A stretch of 64,000 bases of DNA from Nakamurella sp040546275 (GTDB lineage: Bacteria > Actinomycetota > Actinomycetes > Mycobacteriales > Nakamurellaceae), in NCBI RefSeq assembly GCF_040546275.1, contig NZ_JBEPNO010000001.1, forward strand, positions 496,001-560,000, written 5' to 3'. Shown here in pieces: positions 40,800-47,721 of this stretch. The notes under the pieces were generated by a model. That model had not been told where the DNA came from, made no database searches, and worked only from the letters and a program-made list of their open reading frames with translations. How positions within the stretch are numbered: the first letter of the stretch is position 1; each line of letters opens with the position of its first letter. The translations under genes were made by a program, and so were the position numbers.

Positions 40800-41542
40800 T
40801 GACCGATCCACGCATCCGGTTGATCGCCAGGACCGAGTTCCTCCCCCCTGATGACGTCGGCTTCCTGAGTGACGCCGAGGGCGGTCAGGCGCTCGCGGAA
40901 TTCGCGGGCCGGGCCTGCTACCAGTCGTGGGACCGACCCAACCCGGCCACCGCCACCAACGACGGATACCTGCGCCACATCCTGCAGGTGGGACACCTGT
41001 CCGTCCTCGAGCACAGCACGGCCACCTTCTACCTGACCGGCATCTCGCGGGCGGTCACCCACGAGATCCTCAGGCACCGGCACTTCTCCAACTCCGAGTT
41101 GTCACCGCGGTTCGTGCCGCCCGGCGGTCCAGCCGTGGTCGAACCGGATGCGGTGGCGAGAAACCCTGCCCTGCATGAGAAGTTCACCGCTGCTACCGAA
41201 GCGGCAGCGGCTGCGCACGGCGAGTTGCTGGCCGCACTGGAAGAGGCGGCCGAGCAGTCGCCCGACGGCACATTGGCCCGCAAACAGGCCCGCCAGCACG
41301 CCGCGGGGTTGCTGCCGGCCGCCACCACGACGGCGCTGGTGGTGTCCGGCAACTACCGCGCCTGGCGGCACTTCATCGGCATGCGCGCGACCGAGGCGGC
41401 CGACGTCGAGATCCGCACGCTGGCCGTCGGAGTGCTCCGGGTGCTTCAGGACCTGGCTCCCAGTGTCTTCGCCGACTTCCGGATCAGCCAGCTGCCGGAC
41501 GGCACCGAGCTCGCCGCTTCGCCGCTCGTCGCCGATGCCTGA
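40799..41542 (+). CDS. thyX: Flavin-dependent thymidylate synthase
   Basis: Makes dTMP from dUMP with methylene-tetrahydrofolate and FAD/NADPH. GTG start overlapping the ferritin stop by one base; 247 residues. The ThyX signature RHR-x7-S-R is intact as RHRHFSNSELSPR (92-104). Also GRACYQSW, GHLSVLEHSTATFYLTGISRAVTHEI and the C-terminal SGNYRAWRHFIGMR. dapA follows further downstream after the TIGR03085 gene, as in other actinobacteria (thyX-dapA-rnj order). Confidence 0.96.
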   Translation: MTDPRIRLIARTEFLPPDDVGFLSDAEGGQALAEFAGRACYQSWDRPNPATATNDGYLRHILQVGHLSVLEHSTATFYLTGISRAVTHEILRHRHFSNSELSPRFVPPGGPAVVEPDAVARNPALHEKFTAATEAAAAAHGELLAALEEAAEQSPDGTLARKQARQHAAGLLPAATTTALVVSGNYRAWRHFIGMRATEAADVEIRTLAVGVLRVLQDLAPSVFADFRISQLPDGTELAASPLVADA

Positions 41543-41625
41543 GCCGCTCGCCGCCGCCGATGCCTGGGGCCGCTCGCCGTAACCGCCGCCGACGCCTGAG
41601 GCGGGAGCTCCGAAGCGGCGGTCGG

Positions 41626-41631
41626 TAGGTT
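41626..41631 (+). promoter_or_regulatory. Candidate -10 of the TIGR03085 gene
   Basis: TAGGTT six bases before the GTG; leaderless arrangement, no evident -35. Confidence 0.3.
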
Positions 41632-41637
41632 GAACCA

Positions 41638-42303
41638 GTGACCCTCGCGCAGACGGAACGTGCAGCCCTGGCCGACCTGTTCGGCCACCTCGGCCCCGAC
41701 CAGCCGACGCTGTGCGACGGGTGGGACACCGCGGATCTGCTCGCCCATCTGCTGGTGCGGGAACGGCGCCTCGACGCGGCGCTGGGCGTGTTGATCAAGC
41801 CGCTGGCCGGCTGGACGGCGCGCGTCTCCGCCGGCTATCGAAGTCGTCCGTGGGCGGACCAGATCGAGCTGTACCGGTCAGGGCCGCCCGGCTTCAGCCC
41901 GCTCGGCTGGGGCCCGATCGACGAGAAGGCGAACGGGATGGAGATGTTCATCCACCATGAGGACGCCCGCCGTGGCCAACCCGACTGGGAACCACGTGAC
42001 CTGTCCGAGACCACCCGCTCCCAGCTGATCCCGATGCTCACCTCCGGCCTGATGTTGCGCTCGGTCAAGAAGGCAGGCATACCGATGACCGCCTGGCTGA
42101 CGGACACCCCCGGCGGACACGACCGGCCCATCGTGCTGGTGCCCAGCACAGAACTCGTCGGCGGTGACGGCTCGGCAGAGGGGGTCACGCTGCACGGCGG
42201 CGTGGCGGAGATCCTGCTGTGGTTGAGCGGCCGGTCGCAGGTGCGACTGGAGTTCGCGGGTGACCCGGCGGCCGTGGCCGCGGTGCGGGCGGGCAGGAAG
42301 TAG
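41638..42303 (+). CDS. TIGR03085 (DinB/mycothiol-dependent maleylpyruvate isomerase-like) protein
   Basis: Product of 221 residues with an N-terminal four-helix DinB-like fold: ERAALADLFGHLGPDQPTLCDGWDTADLLAHLLVRERRLDA, in which H36-type and distal HHED (MFIHHEDARR) residues fit metal binding. The GTG start at 41638 gives the family N-terminus. The C-terminal half (~150-221) is an alpha/beta SCP2-like module (GVTLHGGVAEILLWLSGR). DinB-fold proteins of this sort often use mycothiol. Function unknown. Confidence 0.85.
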   Translation: MTLAQTERAALADLFGHLGPDQPTLCDGWDTADLLAHLLVRERRLDAALGVLIKPLAGWTARVSAGYRSRPWADQIELYRSGPPGFSPLGWGPIDEKANGMEMFIHHEDARRGQPDWEPRDLSETTRSQLIPMLTSGLMLRSVKKAGIPMTAWLTDTPGGHDRPIVLVPSTELVGGDGSAEGVTLHGGVAEILLWLSGRSQVRLEFAGDPAAVAAVRAGRK

Positions 42304-42316
42304 GTCGGCGGGGCGG

Positions 42317-42322
42317 TAAGTT
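42317..42322 (+). promoter_or_regulatory. Candidate -10 of dapA-rnj
   Basis: TAAGTT with seven bases to the dapA ATG; leaderless arrangement. The -35 position has no resemblance to consensus. Confidence 0.35.
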
Positions 42323-42329
42323 TTGCGGT

Positions 42330-43253
42330 ATGACGAGTCTCATCGCCGGTCCGGCAGGTCGCGAAGGCCGGCCGTTCGGAACGGTTCTGGCAGCCATGGT
42401 CACCCCGTTCACCTCGGCCGGCGAAGTCGATCTGGGTGCCACCGCGGCCCTGGCCGTCCGCCTCGCGTCCCAGGGAAACGACGGTCTGGTGCTCAACGGA
42501 ACCACCGGAGAGTCGCCGACCACGTCGGACGCCGAGAAGGTTGCGATCATCCGCACCGTGGTGGAGGCCGTCGGTGATCGCATCACCATCGTGGCCGGCG
42601 TCGGCACCTACGACACCGCGCACTCGGTCCGCCTGGCCAAGGAGGCGCAGAAGGCCGGGGCCCACGGCACTCTCGTGGTCACGCCGTACTACTCGCGGCC
42701 GCAGCAGGAGGGCCTGCTCGCCCACTTCGCCGCGGTGGCAGATGCCACCGACCTGCCGGTGATGCTCTACGACATCCCGCCCCGCTCGATCGTGGCGATC
42801 GCGCCGGAGACGTTGTTGCGTCTGGCCGAACACCCACGGATCACCGCCGTCAAGGACGCCAAGGGCGATTTCCTCGCCGGTTCCCAGGTGATCGCGAACT
42901 CTGATCTCGCGTACTACGCCGGTGACGATCCGCTGACACTGCCATGGATGAGCATCGGCGCGGTCGGCGTTGTCAGCATCATCTCGCACGTCGTCGGCCC
43001 GCACGTCCGGGCTCTGGTGAACGCGGCAGAGGCCGGCGACTACGCCAGGGCACGCACCATTCATGAAGCGCTGTTGCCCGCTCACCTGGCAATGTCCCGA
43101 ACCGGAGGCGGAGCCGGCCTGGTGTTCGCCAAGACCGCACTGCGGCTCGCCGGTTTCGAGGTGGGCGATCCCCGTCTGCCTCAAATCCCGGCCACTCACG
43201 ATCAGACTGCGCAGATAGCGCGTGACCTCGAAGAAATCGGTAATCTCACATGA
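42330..43253 (+). CDS. dapA: 4-hydroxy-tetrahydrodipicolinate synthase
   Basis: Condenses pyruvate with aspartate semialdehyde in the lysine/diaminopimelate pathway. ATG 42330, 307 residues. Class I aldolase TIM barrel: GTTGES (57-62), the Tyr of MLYDIPPRS, and catalytic K175 in ITAVKDAKGD. dapB lies 14 kb upstream in another operon. The rnj ATG overlaps the stop (ATGA), so the two are translated together, the standard actinobacterial arrangement. Confidence 0.97.
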   Translation: MTSLIAGPAGREGRPFGTVLAAMVTPFTSAGEVDLGATAALAVRLASQGNDGLVLNGTTGESPTTSDAEKVAIIRTVVEAVGDRITIVAGVGTYDTAHSVRLAKEAQKAGAHGTLVVTPYYSRPQQEGLLAHFAAVADATDLPVMLYDIPPRSIVAIAPETLLRLAEHPRITAVKDAKGDFLAGSQVIANSDLAYYAGDDPLTLPWMSIGAVGVVSIISHVVGPHVRALVNAAEAGDYARARTIHEALLPAHLAMSRTGGGAGLVFAKTALRLAGFEVGDPRLPQIPATHDQTAQIARDLEEIGNLT

Positions 43254-44935
43254 CGGCAACGTCCAAGGCCATTCCTCCGCCAAGGCTGCCCAAGGGCGGC
43301 CTCCGGGTCGTCGCACTGGGCGGCATCGGCGAGATCGGCCGCAACATGACGGTCTACGAATTCAACGGGCGACTGCTCGTCGTCGACTGCGGCGTGCTGT
43401 TCCCCGAGGACGCGCAGCCCGGTGTCGATCTCATCCTCCCGGATCTCCGATTGGTCGAGGACCGGGTGGACGACATCGACGCGGTGGTCATCACCCACGG
43501 GCACGAGGATCACATCGGCGCCCTCCCCTGGCTGCTCCGGCTGCGCAAGGATCTACCCGTCATCGGCGCCAAGTTCTCGCTGGCCCTGATCGCCGCGAAG
43601 AGCCGGGAACACAAGATCACCCCGAAGCTCGAGGTGGTCGTCGAGGGCGAGCGCCGCAAGGTCGGCGACTGGGACCTGGAGTTCTTCGCCGTCAACCACT
43701 CCATCCCGGATGCACTGGCCGTCGGCATCCGGACGCCGGCCGGCACGGTGCTGCACACCGGTGACATCAAGCTGGACCAGCTGCCGCTGGACGGCCGGCT
43801 GACCGACCTCGGCGGGTTCTCCCGCCTCGGCGACGAGGGCGTCGACCTCTTCCTGGTCGACTCGACCAACGCGGAGGTTCCCGGGTTCGTCGCGCCGGAG
43901 CGCGAGATCGGGCCGGTGCTGGACAACTACATCCGCTCCGCCAAGCAGCGGGTCATCGTCGCCAGCTTCGCCTCGCACGTCCACCGGGTGCAGCAGATGC
44001 TCGACGCCGCGCAGAACCATGGCCGCAAGGTCGCCTTCGTCGGGCGCTCGATGGTCCGGAACATGCAGATCGCCCAGGAACTGGGCCTGCTAGCTGTCCC
44101 GGACGGGCTGGTCAGGTCGTTGGACAAGGTCCTGGAGCTGCCGCCGGAAAAGGTGTTGCTGATCTCCACCGGTTCGCAGGGCGAGCCGCTCTCCGCGCTG
44201 TCCCGGATGTCCCGCGGCGAGCACCGACAGGTCAACCTGATCCAGGGCGACACCGTCATCCTGGCCAGCTCGATGATCCCCGGCAACGAGACCAGTGTCT
44301 TCACCGTCATCAACGAACTGGCGCGGGCGAACGTCACCGTGGTGCACCAGGGTGTCGCGAAGGTGCACGTGTCCGGGCACGCCTCGGCCGGTGAACTGCT
44401 GTACCTGTACAACGCGGTGAAGCCGAAGAACGTCATCCCGGTGCACGGCGAGTGGCGTCATCTGCGGGCGCAGTCCCGGCTGGCAGTGCTGACCGGCGTG
44501 CCGCCCGAGCGCGTCGTGCTCGCTCCGAACGGCACCATCGTCGACCTGATCGACGGGAAGGCCAGGATCACCGGGCACATCGACGTCGGCATGGTCTACG
44601 TGGACGGTGCCGCGGTCGGCGACGTCGGCGAGAACACCCTGTCGGATCGGCTCATCCTCGGCGAGGGCGGTTTCATCGCGATCACGGTGGCCATCGATGC
44701 GCACACCGGCCGGGCGGTGCAGTCGCCGACCATCTCCGGGCGCGGCTTCTCCGACGACCCGAACGCGTTGGCCAAGGTCGTCCCGCTGGTCGAGGCCGAG
44801 CTGGCCCAGCTCGAGTCGGACGGCGTCACCGATCCGCACCGGGTGGCGCAGTCCGTCCGCCGGGTGGTCGGCCGTTGGGTCGGCGACGTGTACCGCCGCC
44901 GCCCGATGATCGTCCCCACCGTCATCGCGGTCTGA
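43250..44935 (+). CDS. rnj: Ribonuclease J
   Basis: Metallo-beta-lactamase/beta-CASP nuclease with 5'-3' exo- and endonuclease activity on mRNA and rRNA precursors. 561 residues. The zinc motif HGHEDH (83-88) is intact. The beta-CASP part includes FAVNHSIPDALAVGIRT, HTGDIKLDQ, VGRSMVRNMQIAQELG and the C-terminal HVSGHASAGELLYLYNAVKPKNVIPVHGEWRHL. Coupled to dapA by a 4-bp overlap. Its TGA overlaps the ATG of the following DUF952 gene by one base. Confidence 0.97.
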   Translation: MTATSKAIPPPRLPKGGLRVVALGGIGEIGRNMTVYEFNGRLLVVDCGVLFPEDAQPGVDLILPDLRLVEDRVDDIDAVVITHGHEDHIGALPWLLRLRKDLPVIGAKFSLALIAAKSREHKITPKLEVVVEGERRKVGDWDLEFFAVNHSIPDALAVGIRTPAGTVLHTGDIKLDQLPLDGRLTDLGGFSRLGDEGVDLFLVDSTNAEVPGFVAPEREIGPVLDNYIRSAKQRVIVASFASHVHRVQQMLDAAQNHGRKVAFVGRSMVRNMQIAQELGLLAVPDGLVRSLDKVLELPPEKVLLISTGSQGEPLSALSRMSRGEHRQVNLIQGDTVILASSMIPGNETSVFTVINELARANVTVVHQGVAKVHVSGHASAGELLYLYNAVKPKNVIPVHGEWRHLRAQSRLAVLTGVPPERVVLAPNGTIVDLIDGKARITGHIDVGMVYVDGAAVGDVGENTLSDRLILGEGGFIAITVAIDAHTGRAVQSPTISGRGFSDDPNALAKVVPLVEAELAQLESDGVTDPHRVAQSVRRVVGRWVGDVYRRRPMIVPTVIAV

Positions 44936-45288
44936 TGATCTACCACCTGGCCTTCGCCGCCGATTGGGATGCCGCGGTCACGGTCGGCTCGTACCGGATC
45001 TCCGGACGTGGCATGACGCTCGAGTCCGAGGGTTTCCTGCACTTCTCCTACGCGAGCCAGCTGCCCGGCGTGGCACAACGCTTCTGGCGCGAACCCGAGG
45101 CTCCGGTGGTGCTGCTGGTGGTGGATCCGGCACTCATCGGGTTGCCGGTGGTGGCCGAGAACACCAGCGGCGGGACGGAACTCTTCCCGCATGTCTACGG
45201 ACCGCTGCCGGTGGTCGCGGTGGTGTCCGCGGCTCCGGTCCCGGTGTCCGCGTCCGGCGAGCTGGAGTTGCCCGCTGTCAATGACTGA
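44935..45288 (+). CDS. DUF952 protein
   Basis: Small cytoplasmic protein of 117 residues. The ATG at 44935 overlaps the rnj stop; the longer frame to 44452 runs through rnj in another frame and is not credible. Family hallmarks are an N-terminal IYHLA, the ESEGFLHFSYASQLPGVAQRFW segment (normally GFIHcS/T..Q), VVLLVVDPALIG and FPHVYGPLPVVAVV. Similar proteins are sometimes related to 2-oxoglutarate-type or PARP-like folds; activity unknown. Confidence 0.85.
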   Translation: MIYHLAFAADWDAAVTVGSYRISGRGMTLESEGFLHFSYASQLPGVAQRFWREPEAPVVLLVVDPALIGLPVVAENTSGGTELFPHVYGPLPVVAVVSAAPVPVSASGELELPAVND

Positions 45289-45309
45289 TGCGCGTCAGGC
45301 CGACAAACG

Positions 45310-46467
45310 TCAGTACCGTCCGGTCGATCCGCATTCGGGGTCGTAGGCGATGCGGTAGCCGCGCTTCACCAGGGTCTGGATGATGCGCGGATTGCCCAGC
45401 GCGGTGCGCAGGCGACCGATGGCCATCTCGACCGCGTGCTCGTCGGCACTTCCGCCGGGCAGGGCCGAGGCGAGTTCACTGCGGCTGATCACCTGACCGG
45501 GGTGGGCGGTCAGTCGCCCCAGCAGGGACATCGCTGTCGGTGGCAGATTCAGGTAGAGCCCATCCAGCAGCACCCCGTGCCCGCGGATCTCGAGTCGCTG
45601 CCCCGCTGCGACCAGCCGCTTCGCGTGGGCGTTCGGCAGCTGCGAGGCCACCTCCCTGACCAGGGAACCCAGCCTGGCCCGGTCCGGCTGGACCACCGGG
45701 ATCCCGACCCGGTCGAGCGGGGAGGCGGTGACCGGGCCGACGGCAAGCACCATCACGTCACGGCAGTGCGCGTCGATCAGTGCCCGGGCGATCCCCAGTC
45801 GCTCGGCGGCCTGCAGGTAGCTGGCTGCGGCGGGCGCACTGGTGAAGGTCACGGCGTCCAGGGTGCGGTCCACGACCGCCTGGCACAGTTTCTCCAGTGG
45901 CACCGGGTCGACCGGCGGACGCCACCGGTAGACCTGCACCTGCACCACCGTCGCTCCGGCCGCCTCGAGCGCCTGGACGACGTCCGGCAACGGCTCGCCA
46001 TGCTGCTGGATGGCCACCCGCCGCCCCTGCAGATTCATCTCCAGCAGGCGCTCCAAAACCTCGGTCGAGGATTCGGAGGCGGGGGACCACTCCCCGCTGA
46101 GCCCGGCAGCCCGCATGGCACCGCGCGCCTTGGGACCCCGGGCCAGGAGGACCGCAATGGACAGGCAGGCCAGCAGATCCTCACCGTGGCCCCAACCGTC
46201 CGCGGCGTCGATCCAGCCGCGGAACCCGATCCCGGTGGTGGCCACCACCACGTCGGGCGGGTGGCGGAGGCACTCGAGGGTCACCTCGCGGAGCGCCTCG
46301 TTGTCCTCGACCTGGACGATCTGGATGGCGGGTCCGTACAGCACGGTCGCCCCGCGGCGCTCCAGCGCGGCTCCGAACTCCTCCCGGCGGCGGGCCGCTG
46401 TGATCCCGACGGAGAAGCCAGCGAGCGGGCCGACCTCGGGTTCGGGCTTCGCCGGCTCGACTCTCAC
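45310..46467 (-). CDS. HemD-like/winged-helix transcriptional regulator of nitrogen assimilation
   Basis: Product of 385 residues with two parts. The first ~270 resemble uroporphyrinogen-III synthase (FSVGITAARRREEFGAALERRGATVLYGPAIQI, DAVTFTSAPAAASYL). The C-terminal ~90 form an OmpR/PhoB-type winged helix: GHGVLLDGLYLNLPPTAMSLLGRLTAHPGQVISRSELASAL and ending IQTLVKRGYRIAYDP. The same fusion is found next to nirBD in mycobacteria and in Streptomyces NnaR, an activator of nitrate and nitrite assimilation. Here it lies near a nirB cluster, transcribed away from it. It probably regulates that cluster rather than making haem. Confidence 0.88.
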   Translation of the reverse strand: MRVEPAKPEPEVGPLAGFSVGITAARRREEFGAALERRGATVLYGPAIQIVQVEDNEALREVTLECLRHPPDVVVATTGIGFRGWIDAADGWGHGEDLLACLSIAVLLARGPKARGAMRAAGLSGEWSPASESSTEVLERLLEMNLQGRRVAIQQHGEPLPDVVQALEAAGATVVQVQVYRWRPPVDPVPLEKLCQAVVDRTLDAVTFTSAPAAASYLQAAERLGIARALIDAHCRDVMVLAVGPVTASPLDRVGIPVVQPDRARLGSLVREVASQLPNAHAKRLVAAGQRLEIRGHGVLLDGLYLNLPPTAMSLLGRLTAHPGQVISRSELASALPGGSADEHAVEMAIGRLRTALGNPRIIQTLVKRGYRIAYDPECGSTGRY

Positions 46468-46524
46468 GCCTACGAGACTGTCGTGCTCCGGTCACTGTCG
46501 TGCGTCGGTCGTGTGAACCCGCTG

Positions 46525-47142
46525 CTACATCCGAGATGCATCGGTGACAGCCAGCCTGCGGAGCAGTTCGTTCCGCACGGCCGGCCACTCCATCGCGATG
46601 ATCGAGAACACCACGGTGTCGCGGATCGTGCCGTCGGCGGTGAGCATGTGGCTGCGGAGCACCCCGTCCTGCTTGGCCCCGAGCCGGGCGATCGCCGCCC
46701 GGGACTGATGATTCAGCCAGTGCGTCCGGAACTCGACGGCGATGCAGTCCAGCGACTCGAACGCATGGCGCAGCAGGAGCAGCTTGCTCTCGGTGTTGGT
46801 GCCGCTCCGCTGGGCCGACGCGGCGTTCCAGGTCGACCCGATCTCCAGGCGGCGGCTGACCGCGTCGACGTTCATGTAGGTGGTCATCCCGATGACGGCT
46901 CCGGTGTCGTTGCGCCGGGCGGTGAACGCGACCATCGATCCGGCTGCCTGCAGCGCGAGGCGCCGCTCGATCTCGGCCGCCATTGCTTCAGGCCGGGGAA
47001 CCGAGGTGTACCAGAGATCCCACAGGTCGCCGTCGCTTGCGGCTGCCACCAGGCCGTCGTGGTGGTCCCTCGTCAGCGGTTCGAGGGTGACCAGGGTGCC
47101 GGTCAGGGTGACCGCATCGGTGAGCGGTCTGCGGGAGGACAT
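46525..47142 (-). CDS. RimJ/RimL-type GNAT acetyltransferase
   Basis: Product of 205 residues starting at ATG 47142 after GGGAGGA. The frame stays open upstream to 47769 but that part is antisense to the nitrite genes. GNAT core: TLVTLEPLTRDHHDGLVAA, AFTARRNDTGAVIGMTTYMNV, RRLEIGSTWNAASAQRSGTNTESKLLLLRHAFE and IARLGAKQDGVLRSHM, typical of N-terminal or ribosomal-protein-like acetyltransferases. It lies between the regulator and the nirB promoter, with no visible functional link. Confidence 0.85.
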   Translation of the reverse strand: MSSRRPLTDAVTLTGTLVTLEPLTRDHHDGLVAAASDGDLWDLWYTSVPRPEAMAAEIERRLALQAAGSMVAFTARRNDTGAVIGMTTYMNVDAVSRRLEIGSTWNAASAQRSGTNTESKLLLLRHAFESLDCIAVEFRTHWLNHQSRAAIARLGAKQDGVLRSHMLTADGTIRDTVVFSIIAMEWPAVRNELLRRLAVTDASRM

Positions 47143-47248
47143 GACGACACGATAGGGGCAGCCGACGGTGTTGGTCGGCCTGACCTCGCGGGGCGGGGCG
47201 TGTGTGCGGGCGCCGTCACGGGGGCCGCACATCGCGGTCCGGGCCCCT

Positions 47249-47286
47249 GTGAGGAAAACGGAACCCTCAGGTAACTCCGGTGACAC
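47249..47286 (+). promoter_or_regulatory. GlnR-box-like operator upstream of the nirB cluster
   Basis: Four pentamers separated by exactly six bases: GTGAG (47249), GGAAC (47260), GTAAC (47271), GACAC (47282). This matches the gTnAc-n6-GaAAc-n6-GTnAC-n6-GAAAc layout of actinobacterial GlnR sites. It lies 87 bp before the first gene of the cluster. The pentamers are imperfect, so binding is a prediction. Confidence 0.5.
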
Positions 47287-47373
47287 CGGGGGATCCCGTC
47301 GGCTGGCGATGCTGTTCCCGATGCCAAGGCCTGCGGCCGGCGCTCGCCGATCCCTCGACGTTAGGACCACCCC

Positions 47374-47721
47374 ATGCCCAGCAAGAATCGATTCCTCCAG
47401 GGAATCTTCCATTTCAAGGGGGTCGGGATCGACAAACCGGCACCGCTGGACGACGGCCTGGTCTACGTCGTGCCGGACGGCTCCGTCGCCCAGGCACTGT
47501 ACTTCCGGGGTGGCAACACCTCGGACGAGCTGATCACCGTCGTGCTGATGAAGGACGGAGCGGCCATCCGCTATTTCCCGATCGGGGCCAAGGGCGACGT
47601 GCACGTGCCCCTGCGGGTCGTCGAGGACATCGACTCCGGGAGTTCGGTCGAGCTGTACGTGGCGGCGCAGGACGGACTCACCGGATCGGTGGTCATCGAC
47701 GTCGGCCTCGTGGAGGTCTGA
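47374..47721 (+). CDS. Small conserved protein leading the nitrite reductase operon
   Basis: Product of 115 residues, soluble, mostly beta: FHFKGVGIDKPAPLDDGLVYVVPDGS, LYFRGGNTSDELITVVLMKDG, IRYFPIGAKGDVHVPLRVVEDI, SSVELYVAAQDGLTGSVVIDVGLVEV. No cysteines, no signal peptide, no motif I recognise. It looks like a single beta-sandwich domain. The nirB ATG overlaps its stop (TGATG), so it is translationally linked to nirB. Related genes appear beside assimilatory nitrate/nitrite genes in other actinobacteria. A role as chaperone or assembly factor is a guess. Confidence 0.75.
   Translation: MPSKNRFLQGIFHFKGVGIDKPAPLDDGLVYVVPDGSVAQALYFRGGNTSDELITVVLMKDGAAIRYFPIGAKGDVHVPLRVVEDIDSGSSVELYVAAQDGLTGSVVIDVGLVEV

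Noticed and set aside
45310..46467. Uroporphyrinogen-III synthase (hemD) as the function of the regulator gene
   Set aside because: The C-terminal OmpR-type winged helix and the nirB neighbourhood favour a NnaR-like regulator; the haem genes that usually accompany hemD are not nearby.
45436..47274. Plus-strand open frame opposite the HemD-like regulator and the GNAT gene
   Set aside because: Both minus-strand genes have clear domains; the plus-strand translation has none.
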